Of a stretch of DNA of 49,763 nt, positions 36,772 through 46,533 are shown one piece after another (within the stretch, counting starts at the first letter, position 1; every line of letters begins with the position of its first letter). This DNA is from Ferrovum sp. PN-J185 (GTDB lineage: Bacteria > Pseudomonadota > Gammaproteobacteria > Burkholderiales > Ferrovaceae): the NCBI RefSeq assembly GCF_001581925.1, contig NZ_LQZA01000004.1, positions 1 to 49,763 on the forward strand, in the 5' to 3' direction. Made by a program: the position numbers and the translations under genes. The notes below the pieces were generated by a model that was given only the letters and a program-made list of their open reading frames with translations, made no database searches and was not told the origin of the DNA.

Positions 36772-38987
36772 ATAAAACAAACTTTTTGATTGGTCGAGGA
36801 GAACTGCTGACTCACGACATCAAGGGGCCGCGACGAATGCCAGGCAAAGCGGAGGTCTACAGTTTGGAGCAAGCGTGCCATAGATTGGTTCCACAATTCA
36901 GCCAAGCAGCCTCAGCACTTGATCTGATTGGGAATGACGCTTGCCCTGGCGATTTTGGTGTTGGGCGCATGATGCTAAATCCAAGCTTTATCGCTCGCAC
37001 GTATTTCCCGACAGGTTTATTACGAGCAGCTGGTCTTGAATCAATCGGAAGTAGGACTGTCAAAGTTACGCCACATGGTTGGAGCAAAAAGGGAACTCCC
37101 CAAGAGAGCTCAACTACTGAAATATTTGTTGCCGGAAAACGTCAAGCTTTTCGGCAATTAGCAAGCTTGGCACAAGCAATTCAACCTGACTCCGATGAAG
37201 CCAACGACCTAACTCACATTGAGCAATTTGCAGCATTTATTCCGGCGGAGCGTTTATCTCATTGTGGTAATACGAATGATCGTTTTTTTGAAGTAGGAAT
37301 TCATCTTCTGCCGGATCAAGACCCTGCATACATCCAGCGTGCTTTTGTTCAATTTGCAGAAAAACAAAATCTGAAAGTTCATTCCAATTTGGAATTTACC
37401 GCAGGAAATCTTTGGTTTGTACCTGTCGAAGGGAATAGGTCTGCAATTGAAAATTTATCGCAATTCGTATTCATTCGCGTGATTAGACCTGTCCCTAGGC
37501 TTCGTGGCCTTAGGCCAGTTCAGCGCAGCAGTGGACTATCCGTTGGATGCCACTTGCCCAATAAACAACCGCTCTCATCAGAGCCTCGTGTTGCCATTCT
37601 TGATGGGGGTCTGCCTGAACAACATGCAATTACCCCGTGGATTCGCTCTTATCGACTGCTTGATCCAAATGCCTCAGACATCTCTGAAGGGCTAGACCAT
37701 GGTCTAGCAGTAACATCCGCATTCTTGTTTGGCCCCATTCAGCCCAACGGAATGGCACCACGTCCATATTCACATGTCGATCACCTGAGGGTGCTTGATC
37801 AAGATATAGATACCGAAGATCCTCTCGAGCTTTACCGAACGCTAGGTTTTGTTGAGCAGGTTCTTTTATCTAGATCGTATCAATTTATCAACTTGAGTCT
37901 CGGCCCCGACCTTCCAATTGAGGACAGAGAAGTACATGCTTGGACCTCGGTGATAGATGACCTCCTGAGTGATGGCGATACATTTATGACTGTTGCTGTC
38001 GGCAACAATGGTGAACTCGATCAAGTTTCTGGCAATGCTCGCGTACAAGTCCCATCAGATTGTGTTAACGCAGTCGCAGTTGGAGCCGCCAATAAAGATA
38101 ATGATGCAGAGTGGTCCCGTGCTCCGTATAGCGCCATCGGTCCAGGGCGAAGTCCTGGAGTCGTAAAACCTGATTTGATGGCTTTTGGTGGCGATACTGA
38201 CAGGTATTTTCATGTCCTTGCTGCCGATAAAAAACCTGTTTTGGTCCCTCAGCGAGGAACTAGTTTTGCTGCACCATACTTATTGCGTAGTGCCGTTGGT
38301 ATTCGCGCTATTTTGGGTTCCGATCTAACACCCCTTGCAATTAAAGCTCTTTTGATTCACGCTGCCAATAAATCTACGCACGCTCAAACAGAGGTGGGAT
38401 GGGGAAAGATTCCTGAAGATCTTATGCAAATCATCACGTGTCCAGATGGAGTAGCAAGAGTTGTCTATCAAGGAGAACTTAAACCTGGTAAATATCTTAG
38501 GGCAACATTACCGCTACCGACTGGTGGGCTAGCTGGAAAAGTTCGACTAAAGGCAACATTCTGTTATTCATCTCCGACGGATCCTCAGGATGCTGCGGCA
38601 TACACGCGCGCTGGTCTCGAAGTGGTTTTCCGTCCAAACGATGATCGCATTCAGGTAGGTAAGGCAAATGCCGATACGAAGGGTTTTTTTGATATGAAGC
38701 AATTTGCAACTGAACAAGAGCGACGCGCAGATCAGGGAAAATGGGAAACTGTACTCCATGGCAATAAGTCAATGCTTGGATCAAGTCTTAAAAATCCGGT
38801 TTTTGATATTCATTACAACGCTCGTGAAGCTGGTGCAAGAGCAATTGGACCAGAACGGATTCGATATGCGTTAATCATCTCTGTTGAAGCGCCTCGGCAT
38901 GCCGATCTTTATAATGAGATTTTGCATGCCTACACAAAAATTTTGGTGCCAATTCAACCACAGATTACCCTTCCTATTCAGGTTTAA
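36768..38987 (+). CDS. ietS: IetS: subtilisin-like (S8) protease of the IetAS pair
   Basis: A 739-aa cytoplasmic S8 protease with no signal peptide. The catalytic triad is intact: D279 in VAILDGGLP, H311 in GLDHGLAVTSAFLFG, S499 in RGTSFAAPYLL. The 270-residue N-terminal part and about 200 C-terminal residues are characteristic of IetS-like proteins. The ATPase is thought to hold the protease in check or deliver substrates to it; targets are unknown. It begins inside the ietA stop. G+C is higher than in core neighbours. Confidence 0.88.
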   Translation: MNKTNFLIGRGELLTHDIKGPRRMPGKAEVYSLEQACHRLVPQFSQAASALDLIGNDACPGDFGVGRMMLNPSFIARTYFPTGLLRAAGLESIGSRTVKVTPHGWSKKGTPQESSTTEIFVAGKRQAFRQLASLAQAIQPDSDEANDLTHIEQFAAFIPAERLSHCGNTNDRFFEVGIHLLPDQDPAYIQRAFVQFAEKQNLKVHSNLEFTAGNLWFVPVEGNRSAIENLSQFVFIRVIRPVPRLRGLRPVQRSSGLSVGCHLPNKQPLSSEPRVAILDGGLPEQHAITPWIRSYRLLDPNASDISEGLDHGLAVTSAFLFGPIQPNGMAPRPYSHVDHLRVLDQDIDTEDPLELYRTLGFVEQVLLSRSYQFINLSLGPDLPIEDREVHAWTSVIDDLLSDGDTFMTVAVGNNGELDQVSGNARVQVPSDCVNAVAVGAANKDNDAEWSRAPYSAIGPGRSPGVVKPDLMAFGGDTDRYFHVLAADKKPVLVPQRGTSFAAPYLLRSAVGIRAILGSDLTPLAIKALLIHAANKSTHAQTEVGWGKIPEDLMQIITCPDGVARVVYQGELKPGKYLRATLPLPTGGLAGKVRLKATFCYSSPTDPQDAAAYTRAGLEVVFRPNDDRIQVGKANADTKGFFDMKQFATEQERRADQGKWETVLHGNKSMLGSSLKNPVFDIHYNAREAGARAIGPERIRYALIISVEAPRHADLYNEILHAYTKILVPIQPQITLPIQV

Positions 38988-39120
38988 TTGTTGGCAAGCA
39001 TGGTATTTGTTTCATCCAACCAGAGATATCAAGGATGTTTCGTAGTTGAAATTTTTTATACAACACAGATTTTGCAACGGCATTACCTAGCAAGTTCGCC
39101 TTGTTGATGGAGATCACCTA

Positions 39121-39193
39121 ATGACAAATAAATTTTATAAATCCGATTTGGCAATTTTCCTGGGGGCACTAATTTTTATAATTGGTAGCCTTA
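39121..39193 (+). pseudogene. 5' end of a membrane-protein gene cut by ISL3
   Basis: A GGAG site precedes ATG, which gives MTNKFYKSDLAIFLGALIFI, then IGSL, i.e. a start plus one membrane helix, before the frame enters the IS inverted repeat at 39194. The remainder is not found after the IS. The 133 bp between ietS and this start hold nothing I recognise. Confidence 0.5.
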
Positions 39194-40498
39194 GGCTCTA
39201 CATCATTAACGGGGGACAGCGGTATTCATTAAAATTGTTTTTGCGAAGAAACTTTTTTAATGGAGGTAATACCGATGTCCCAGATAGATTCTATCCTAGG
39301 TATTGATGGTCTTGAAGTTCTTAGAGTAGATAGAGGATCCGCTATTCATGTTTGGGCTAAGCCTAAGCGCAGAATGGACTGTATCCACTGCCAATATAGC
39401 CCTATTCGAATCAAAGCCACCCATGAGCGTACACTCAAGCATACCCGCCAAGGGAATCAGTTAATGGTACTGCATTTAAGCGTACCCAAATACCATTGCT
39501 TGAACTGTAATCATTACTTTAGACACCCCTTTAAGGGGATACGTCCACGCCATAGGGCAACCGAATGCTTCCGTCTCGAGATCTTTGAAGCTCACGATGG
39601 AGGTATCAGCCAACATAAACTGTCTCTCACCCATCATATTAGTAGCGCCACCGTAGAGCGCTGGTATCACCATCACCTTAATAAGCGCATATCAGAACTC
39701 TCAGGACGATCCTGCCCAATCGTTCTTGGTATTGATGAGCACTTTTTTAGTCGTAAATAAGGCTATGCCACAACCCTAGTAGACTTGAGAAACCATAAGG
39801 TATTTGATGTGGTTCTGGGGCGATCTGAGCCTAGTCTACGGCGCTATTTAAACCGTTTACCAGGGCGAGATCGTGTGCAGTTCGTCGTCATGGATCTATC
39901 AGAGACTTATCGACAGATTGTTCATCACTATTTCCCTAACGCTAAGATCATTTCTGATCGATTCCATGTTATTAGATTGGTGAATCACCACTTCCTCAAA
40001 CTATGGCAACAAACCGATCCGGTGGGCAGAAAGAACCGAGGATTACTCAGTCTAATGCGTCGACATCGTTGGCGATTGAGTGAAGAACAGAAGCATAACT
40101 TAGGCATTTACTTGGATCAGTACCCAATATTACGATCTCTATACTTTGCCAAGCAGCGATTAAACTCATTACTACTGAGTAGACACCTGCGTAGATACCA
40201 GGCTAAAAAGAAGATCAAGAGACTGACAAGATTAATCCAGCAGCTCTCTCACAGTCCAGCCAAGTCTTTAGCTCAAACCCTACAATCTTGGCTAGAGCCG
40301 ATTGTTAGAATGTGGCGCTTCTCTAAATCAAATGGTATTACAGAGGGATTCCATACTAAAATGGAAATGATGTCACGACGAGCGTTTGGATTCAGAAACT
40401 TTGAAAACTACAGATTAAGAGTACTAACGCACTGCGGTTGGAATGGAATATTTAATAGAGTTTAGTGAATACTCATCCCCCGTTAATTGGGTACAGCC
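39194..40498 (+). mobile_element. ISL3-family insertion sequence (1305 bp)
   Basis: The left end is GGCTCTACATCATTAACGGG and the reverse complement of the right end begins GGCTGTACCCAATTAACGGG: imperfect inverted repeats of about 23 bp. Between them lies one ISL3-type transposase frame. No 8-bp direct repeat is seen at the ends (AGCCTTA on the left, TATGTTTT on the right), so it may have been rearranged after insertion. It ends 32 bp from the 3' end of tRNA-Ser. Confidence 0.9.
39275..40465 (+). pseudogene. ISL3 transposase with an in-frame stop
   Basis: The GGAGG site points to ATG 39275 (MSQIDSILGIDGLEVLRVDR). An N-terminal zinc-finger (CIHC, then CLNC) and HTH precede the DDE domain: GIDEHFF, later FVVMDLSETYRQ, and NGITEGFHTKMEMM. 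TAA at 39758-39760 interrupts the frame between FFSRK and GYATTLVDL, which continues without a shift to the normal end. The copy is therefore probably inactive unless the stop is read through. Confidence 0.9.
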
Positions 40499-40530
40499 TA
40501 TGTTTTAAAACCTCTCAAATGCTTGACATT

Positions 40531-40621
40531 TGGCGGAGAGAGGGGGATTCGAACCCCCGTCAGGGTATTACCCTGAACACGCTTTCCAGGCGTGCGACTT
40601 AAACCGCTCATCCATCTCTCC
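40531..40621 (-). tRNA. tRNA-Ser (GGA), CCA encoded
   Basis: A 91-nt minus-strand class II tRNA: acceptor GGAGAGA/TCTCTCC, D-arm GGATGAGCGGTTTAAGTCGC, anticodon loop CTGGAAA (anticodon GGA), long variable arm CAGGGTAATACCCTG, T-arm GGGGGTTCGAATCCCCC, discriminator G and CCA. Its 3' end faces the island, as is usual when a tRNA is an integration target. Confidence 0.97.
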
Positions 40622-40660
40622 AAACCATATATTATAACTTAACTCAATAAACACTGTCAT

Positions 40661-41758
40661 TTAGTTGTTGGTTTGTCTTTTAATAAATAAGCGTTTTACA
40701 GACCATAACCATTGTCTTTTGATTAACATAAAAAAAGCAACCAGAAAAAAACCTAAATGAATTGGCCAAATGCCGACCCAAGGCGATACTTTCCCCTGCA
40801 CTATCCATGACTGACCAATACCCATTGTGTTGTAATAGACCATATAGGCTAATAAAGCGAAAACCATATTCGCAGAACGTCCTGCTCTGGTATTGATGTA
40901 TGACAATGGAATGGCAAAAATACATAAGATAATCAAGCTGATAGGCAAACCAATACGCCAATTAAATTCACTCCACTGTTCTAAAGTGGGTTTTGTCATT
41001 AATTGAGTAATAGGCATTGATTTAACAGATAATGAAGTTTGCCCAGCTGCTTTTTCTTGAATTCTCAATTGAGCTTCATCAAAATCCACAAGGTTATAAT
41101 TTGCAGTACCAGGTTTTCCTTCATAGCGTCGTCCCTTTTGTAACACTACAAAACGATCACCGTTAGCCTTGGTAGTAACAAACCCTTTTTCAGCTGCGAT
41201 GACACCAACTTTATTTTCTTGAATTGACTGAACAAATACGTTTGATACATCTTTTTTATTTGTATTGATTGAATCTACAAAAAACACCTGGTCAGATTGT
41301 TTGGATTCTCTAAATACGCCTGGGGTGATTTGAGAGGTATCATCTTGTGAATCCAGTCGTTTTTGATAAATTGCTTTTTGTCCTGTGGCCCATGGGGAAA
41401 TAACAACACTCATTAATGAAACAATAAGTGCCATAGGAATAGCAAATGCCATCACTGGGATCAAAAATCGCGTTAAACTCACCCCCGAAGCGAGCCATAT
41501 AATCATTTCTGAGTCACGATAAGCACGAGTTAAAGTCATTAGTACAGCAGTAAAAACAGAGGCTGACATGATAACCGGCAAGTAAGTCAAAATTCCAAAA
41601 CCCACCATAGCTGCAACGGCATCGCCAGACAACTCTCCCCCAGCCGCAAGACCGAGTAACTTTACTACTGTTACAGTAAACAAAATGGCAACCAGAACCA
41701 ATAAGGCCATTAATGCGGTTTGGCTAAACTCACGTCGAAAAACTTGATTAAATATCAC
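40661..41758 (-). CDS. lptF: LPS export permease LptF
   Basis: A 365-aa inner-membrane permease of the LptBFG transporter, which extracts lipopolysaccharide and passes it to LptC. It has six predicted helices split three and three around a large periplasmic beta-jellyroll (RFVVLQKGRRYEGKPGTANY region). The opening FNQVFRREFSQTALMALLVL is typical of LptF. The partner lptG usually follows directly in betaproteobacteria; here tRNA-Ser and the island come next. It is divergent from pepA. Confidence 0.94.
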   Translation of the reverse strand: MIFNQVFRREFSQTALMALLVLVAILFTVTVVKLLGLAAGGELSGDAVAAMVGFGILTYLPVIMSASVFTAVLMTLTRAYRDSEMIIWLASGVSLTRFLIPVMAFAIPMALIVSLMSVVISPWATGQKAIYQKRLDSQDDTSQITPGVFRESKQSDQVFFVDSINTNKKDVSNVFVQSIQENKVGVIAAEKGFVTTKANGDRFVVLQKGRRYEGKPGTANYNLVDFDEAQLRIQEKAAGQTSLSVKSMPITQLMTKPTLEQWSEFNWRIGLPISLIILCIFAIPLSYINTRAGRSANMVFALLAYMVYYNTMGIGQSWIVQGKVSPWVGIWPIHLGFFLVAFFMLIKRQWLWSVKRLFIKRQTNN

Positions 41759-41849
41759 TTATTTTTTACCACTTTGACTTTTATTGAACTTTAACAAGAT
41801 AATTTAGGGTTTAATATATCAATATTCTAATTTAATACGGAGAACAACT

Positions 41850-43331
41850 GTGGAATTTAGTTTAAAAGCTCAACCTTTAGAGAAAATTGTAGCTGATGCC
41901 CTGATTGTAGCCATCCCATCAAATCAGCAACTTTCTAGCGAAATCAAGCAGTTAGACACCGCATGCTCAAAAATAATCAGCCAAACCATAAAAGCTGGTG
42001 ATTTAGGTAAAACATTAGGTGCTACAGTTGTACTGCATCATGTAACCGGTATTAAAGCTCAAAGAATTTTACTTGTTAACAGTGGTAGTAAAACGCTATT
42101 AAACGATAGTGAATATAAACAATTAGTTCGTACCAGCTTAAAAACACTTGAAGCACTGGGTGTTAAAAATATTGCCTTCACTCTAAATCAACTAAATGTT
42201 GATAACAGAGATGATGCCTGGTCTACTGAACAGGCAGTTATTATAGCCAGCGAAATATGTTATCGAATTAAAAAAATCACTAAAGAAAAAGGTAGTTTAA
42301 GTTCTCTACAACACATGTCTTTTGTAACCAAAGGAAAAACACCAAGTGCTGCATTGAACAAAGTTATTACTCAAGCACACGCTACTGCAAATGGAATTGC
42401 CTTCACTAAAGACTTAGCAAATTTACCACCTAATATTTGCACCCCAACCTATCTAGCTAAGGAAGCTCAAAAACTAGGTAAAGAATGGAAACTTAAAATC
42501 GAAATTCTTGAGAAATCGGATATGGAAAAATTAGGGATGGGATCCCTACTCGCTGTATCACAAGGTTCAAGACAAGCCCCTAAACTGATTACAATGAAAT
42601 ATAACGGGGCTACACAAAAAAATGCCAAACCTATTGTATTAGTTGGTAAAGGAATTACTTTTGATACCGGGGGTATATCTTTAAAACCTGCTCCTGAAAT
42701 GGATGAAATGAAGTTTGACATGTGTGGTGCTGCTTCTGTTTTTGGCGTTATGCGTGCGGTGGCAGAAATGAAGCTGCCAATCAATTTGATTGGTGTAGTA
42801 CCCACTTGTGAGAATATGCCAGATGGCAACGCCACAAGACCAGGAGATATTGTTACCAGCATGTCTGGACAAACCATTGAGATTCTTAATACAGATGCTG
42901 AAGGTAGGTTAATTTTATGTGATGCCTTAACCTATGCTCAACGTTTTGAACCCAAAGCTATAGTTGATATTGCTACGCTGACAGGCGCATGTGTTATTGC
43001 TTTAGGTAATGAGGCTGCAGGATTATTTGCTAACAACGATAGTTTATCCTCTGCTTTAAAACAGGCTGGTGATGTGACAGGCGATAGAGCATGGCCTATG
43101 CCTCTGTGGGAGGAATATCATGAAGGATTACGCTCAAATTTTGCCGATATGGCCAATGTGGCAGGACGTGCAGGAGGCAGTATTACCGCAGCTTGTTTCT
43201 TGGCAAAATTCACCCGTAATGCGACTTGGGCTCACTTAGATATTGCCGGTGTAGCTTACCGTGGCGGGAAAGAAAAAGGGGCAACCGGACGTCCAGTCTC
43301 ACTTTTATGCCATTTTTTAAAACAACAATAA
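41850..43331 (+). CDS. pepA: leucyl aminopeptidase (cytosol aminopeptidase) PepA
   Basis: A 493-aa M17 aminopeptidase. The GTG start at 41850 has a CGGAG site upstream. The two-metal centre and active site are in VGKGITFDTGGISLKPAPEM and NTDAEGRLILCDALTYA, the M17 signature. It removes N-terminal residues from peptides; in E. coli PepA also binds DNA at cer and carAB. It starts the pepA-holC-valS run. The N-terminal domain (residues 1-170) is more variable, as is usual. Confidence 0.97.
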   Translation: MEFSLKAQPLEKIVADALIVAIPSNQQLSSEIKQLDTACSKIISQTIKAGDLGKTLGATVVLHHVTGIKAQRILLVNSGSKTLLNDSEYKQLVRTSLKTLEALGVKNIAFTLNQLNVDNRDDAWSTEQAVIIASEICYRIKKITKEKGSLSSLQHMSFVTKGKTPSAALNKVITQAHATANGIAFTKDLANLPPNICTPTYLAKEAQKLGKEWKLKIEILEKSDMEKLGMGSLLAVSQGSRQAPKLITMKYNGATQKNAKPIVLVGKGITFDTGGISLKPAPEMDEMKFDMCGAASVFGVMRAVAEMKLPINLIGVVPTCENMPDGNATRPGDIVTSMSGQTIEILNTDAEGRLILCDALTYAQRFEPKAIVDIATLTGACVIALGNEAAGLFANNDSLSSALKQAGDVTGDRAWPMPLWEEYHEGLRSNFADMANVAGRAGGSITAACFLAKFTRNATWAHLDIAGVAYRGGKEKGATGRPVSLLCHFLKQQ

Positions 43332-43355
43332 TGAGATAATAGGATGGATCACTGA

Positions 43356-43778
43356 GTGACGCGGATTGACTTTTATACCCATGTTAAAGACCAAGTTCTT
43401 GTGGCACAAAAACTTATTCAAAAAGCCTGGGAGCAAAAAAAAACTATTTGGGTAAGGACTGCTACTCAACATCAAGCCGAAACACTTGATGCTCTATTAT
43501 GGCAAATCAATCCCACTTCAGTGATTCCTCATTGTCTGAGTAATGACCCAATCGCCAATGAAGTACCGATTGTAATTGATTGCGCTGGACAGACACCATG
43601 GCACCACGACTGTTTAGTTAATTTACATCCAGAGCGCTTTGACTACTTTGCTCGTTTTCAAAGATTATTAGAAATTGTAAGTATTGATGAGCAAGATAGA
43701 CAAGCAGCACGATTACGTTTCCAGTACTACCGTGATCGTGGTTTTGAAATTTATACACATGATTTGAGCCGTAAATAA
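43356..43778 (+). CDS. holC: DNA polymerase III chi subunit HolC
   Basis: A 140-aa protein with a GTG start, beginning [20 protein letters not shown] and containing [20 protein letters not shown], typical of HolC. Chi joins the clamp loader (through psi) to single-strand DNA-binding protein at the replication fork. It is in the familiar pepA-holC-valS arrangement, 24 bp after pepA, and its stop overlaps the valS start (TAATG). Confidence 0.93.
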   Translation: MTRIDFYTHVKDQVLVAQKLIQKAWEQKKTIWVRTATQHQAETLDALLWQINPTSVIPHCLSNDPIANEVPIVIDCAGQTPWHHDCLVNLHPERFDYFARFQRLLEIVSIDEQDRQAARLRFQYYRDRGFEIYTHDLSRK

Positions 43779-46528
43779 TGATTGAATTAGATAAAAGTTT
43801 TGACCCCCATTCTATAGAATCCTGCTGGTACCCTTTTTGGGAAAAAGAGGGTTTATTTAAAGCACGCAACCAAAGCAATACCTCCCCCTATTCTATTTTA
43901 TTGCCTCCCCCTAATGTAACAGGGACGTTACATATGGGACATGCCTTTCAACATACATTAATGGATGCGCTTATCCGTTACCATCGTATGCAGGGTGACA
44001 ATACCCTTTGGCAAGCAGGAACGGATCATGCTGGGATTGCCACACAAATTGTTGTGGAAAGACAGTTAGAATCTCAAGGTCTTGATAGAAGAACCTTGGG
44101 GCGAGATAGTTTTCTGGAAAAGGTATGGCAATGGAAAGAGCACTCCGGGTCTACTATTACTCGTCAAATGAGGCGTATGGGCAGTTCCTGTGACTGGGAG
44201 AGAGAACGCTTCACCATGGATGAGGGATTATCCAAAGCCGTCAACGAAGTTTTCGTACGTTTGTATCAACAAGGACTGATCTATCGCGGTAAACGGTTAG
44301 TCAACTGGGATCCTGTTCTTCAGACTGCTGTATCGGATCTAGAAGTAATTTCTGAGGAAGAACAAGGGTTTTTATGGCACATCCGTTATCCTATCGTAAA
44401 TCAACCAGGTCAGTTCTTAGTAGTAGCAACCACCCGACCAGAAACACTGTTTGGTGATATGGCTGTTGCAGTAAACCCTCAAGATGATCGTTATCAGTCA
44501 CTGATTGGTCAGTATTTAGCCTTACCACTAACTGATAAACATATTCCCATCATTGCTGATGATTATGTAGATAGCAACTTTGGTACGGGTTGCGTAAAAA
44601 TTACTCCGGCTCATGACTTTAATGACTACCAAGTGGGATTAAGACATCAATTAATACCGATTAATATTTTCACAAAAGAAGCGAAACTAAATGAACATGT
44701 CCCTACTGAATTCCAAGGTTTAGATCGATTTGTTGCCAGACAAAAAGTACTTGAACAGTTAGAGTCACAAGGCTTATTAGCTGAGTCTAAAAAACATACT
44801 CTTATGGTACCAAGAGGTGATCGAACCCGCTCTGTCATAGAACCTATGTTGTCAGATCAATGGTTTGTAAAGATGGAAGGTTTTGCACAGCAAGCACTTG
44901 AATTGGTCTCATCCGGACAAATCCGTTTTATTCCAGAAAATTGGACTAACACCTATAACCATTGGTTAACAAATATTCAAGATTGGTGTATCTCTCGCCA
45001 ATTATGGTGGGGACACAGAATTCCTGCTTGGTATGATGAAAATGGTAATGTATTTGTTGCTCATTCAGAAGCAGAAGCACAGTCTTTAGCAGCCAATAAA
45101 AAGCTAAAACAAGATGATGACGTACTTGATACATGGTTTTCTTCTGCCTTATGGCCTTTTTCAACTTTGGGTTGGCCTGATAAAACCAAGGAACTAGATA
45201 CTTACTTACCAACTAATGTGTTAGTGACTGGGTTTGATATTATTTTCTTTTGGGTAGCAAGAATGATTATGATGACAAATCATTTTACCGGCAAAATACC
45301 CTTTCAAGAAGTGTACATCACAGGTTTAGTCCGTGACGCTCATGGTCAAAAAATGAGTAAATCCAAAGGGAACATTCTTGATCCCATTGATCTCATTGAT
45401 GGAATAGATCTTGAAAGTCTAGTGCATAAGAGAACCAGTAATTTAATGGATCCTAAACAAGCCAAAACCATTGAAAAAGCAACGCGTAATGAATTTCCTA
45501 AAGGTATTCAAAGTTTTGGTACAGATGCATTACGATTTACCTTTGCCAGTCTTGCCACACATGGGCGTGATATAAAATTTGATTTACAACGTTGCGAAGG
45601 TTACCGTAACTTTTGCAATAAAATTTGGAATGCAACTCGTTATGTATTAATGAATCTGCCAGATCATGAATCGACATTTGAAATCACTCCAAGAACTTTT
45701 GGGCTAATTGATAGATGGATGTTGAGTCGACTCAATCAAGCTATTAAAGAAGTAAGAGAAGGATTTGATACCTATCGTTTCGATATGGCTTCTCGTAGTA
45801 TTTATCAGTTAGTTTGGGATGAGTACTGTGACTGGTATGTTGAGTTAGCTAAAACCTCTTTAGGATCAACTGATCAAGATATTCAATACGCAACCCGCTA
45901 CACGTTAATTCATACTCTGGAAACAATATTACGTTTAACTCATCCATTAATGCCTTTTATTACTGAAGAACTATGGCAGAAAATCGCTCCATTAATGAAC
46001 CGTCATGATAAAAGTATTATGGTTGCTCCCTATCCAGAGTTTACTATTACCCAATTTGATGACCAAGCGGATAAAGAAATTAGTCTTCTTAAAGAGCTCG
46101 TTAATGCTTGTCGAACATTACGTTCAGAAATGAATCTTTCACCCAAAGACCGGGTACCGTTACTCATTGTCGGTAATACTGATAACCTGCATTCATTCGC
46201 CGACCATTTAGCTCATCTTGGTAAGTTAAGTGAAGTGCAATACGTTGATTCACAAGTATTAGATAATACAACCGCTCCTGTTGCAGTAGTGGGTGATTAC
46301 AAATTAATGCTTAAAGTAGAAATTGATGTTGACGCAGAAATTCAACGTCTAAACAAGCAAATTGAAAAACTCACTATTGAAATTAACAAAGCTCGTCAAA
46401 AACTAAGCAATACCAGTTTTGTCGATAAAGCACCAGTCGAGGTTGTTAATCAAGAAAAAGAGCGTTTAACGCAATTTGAAAAGCAGGTCACTGATTTAAC
46501 CGTACAGGTCAGTCGGTTAAAACAATAA
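43778..46528 (+). CDS. valS: valyl-tRNA synthetase
   Basis: A 916-aa class I synthetase that charges tRNA-Val. The signature motifs are [15 protein letters not shown] (HIGH-type) and [10 protein letters not shown] (KMSKS). The connective editing domain contains [11 protein letters not shown]. The C-terminal coiled-coil tRNA-binding arm is seen in residues from about 850 ([20 protein letters not shown]). It starts within the holC stop and ends 5 bp from the convergent protease gene. Confidence 0.98.
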   Translation: MIELDKSFDPHSIESCWYPFWEKEGLFKARNQSNTSPYSILLPPPNVTGTLHMGHAFQHTLMDALIRYHRMQGDNTLWQAGTDHAGIATQIVVERQLESQGLDRRTLGRDSFLEKVWQWKEHSGSTITRQMRRMGSSCDWERERFTMDEGLSKAVNEVFVRLYQQGLIYRGKRLVNWDPVLQTAVSDLEVISEEEQGFLWHIRYPIVNQPGQFLVVATTRPETLFGDMAVAVNPQDDRYQSLIGQYLALPLTDKHIPIIADDYVDSNFGTGCVKITPAHDFNDYQVGLRHQLIPINIFTKEAKLNEHVPTEFQGLDRFVARQKVLEQLESQGLLAESKKHTLMVPRGDRTRSVIEPMLSDQWFVKMEGFAQQALELVSSGQIRFIPENWTNTYNHWLTNIQDWCISRQLWWGHRIPAWYDENGNVFVAHSEAEAQSLAANKKLKQDDDVLDTWFSSALWPFSTLGWPDKTKELDTYLPTNVLVTGFDIIFFWVARMIMMTNHFTGKIPFQEVYITGLVRDAHGQKMSKSKGNILDPIDLIDGIDLESLVHKRTSNLMDPKQAKTIEKATRNEFPKGIQSFGTDALRFTFASLATHGRDIKFDLQRCEGYRNFCNKIWNATRYVLMNLPDHESTFEITPRTFGLIDRWMLSRLNQAIKEVREGFDTYRFDMASRSIYQLVWDEYCDWYVELAKTSLGSTDQDIQYATRYTLIHTLETILRLTHPLMPFITEELWQKIAPLMNRHDKSIMVAPYPEFTITQFDDQADKEISLLKELVNACRTLRSEMNLSPKDRVPLLIVGNTDNLHSFADHLAHLGKLSEVQYVDSQVLDNTTAPVAVVGDYKLMLKVEIDVDAEIQRLNKQIEKLTIEINKARQKLSNTSFVDKAPVEVVNQEKERLTQFEKQVTDLTVQVSRLKQ

Positions 46529-46533
46529 CAACA

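Noticed and set aside
39121-39306. 61-residue protein crossing into ISL3
   Set aside because: The last part is IS sequence; only the first 24 codons are of the original gene, so it is listed as a truncated gene.
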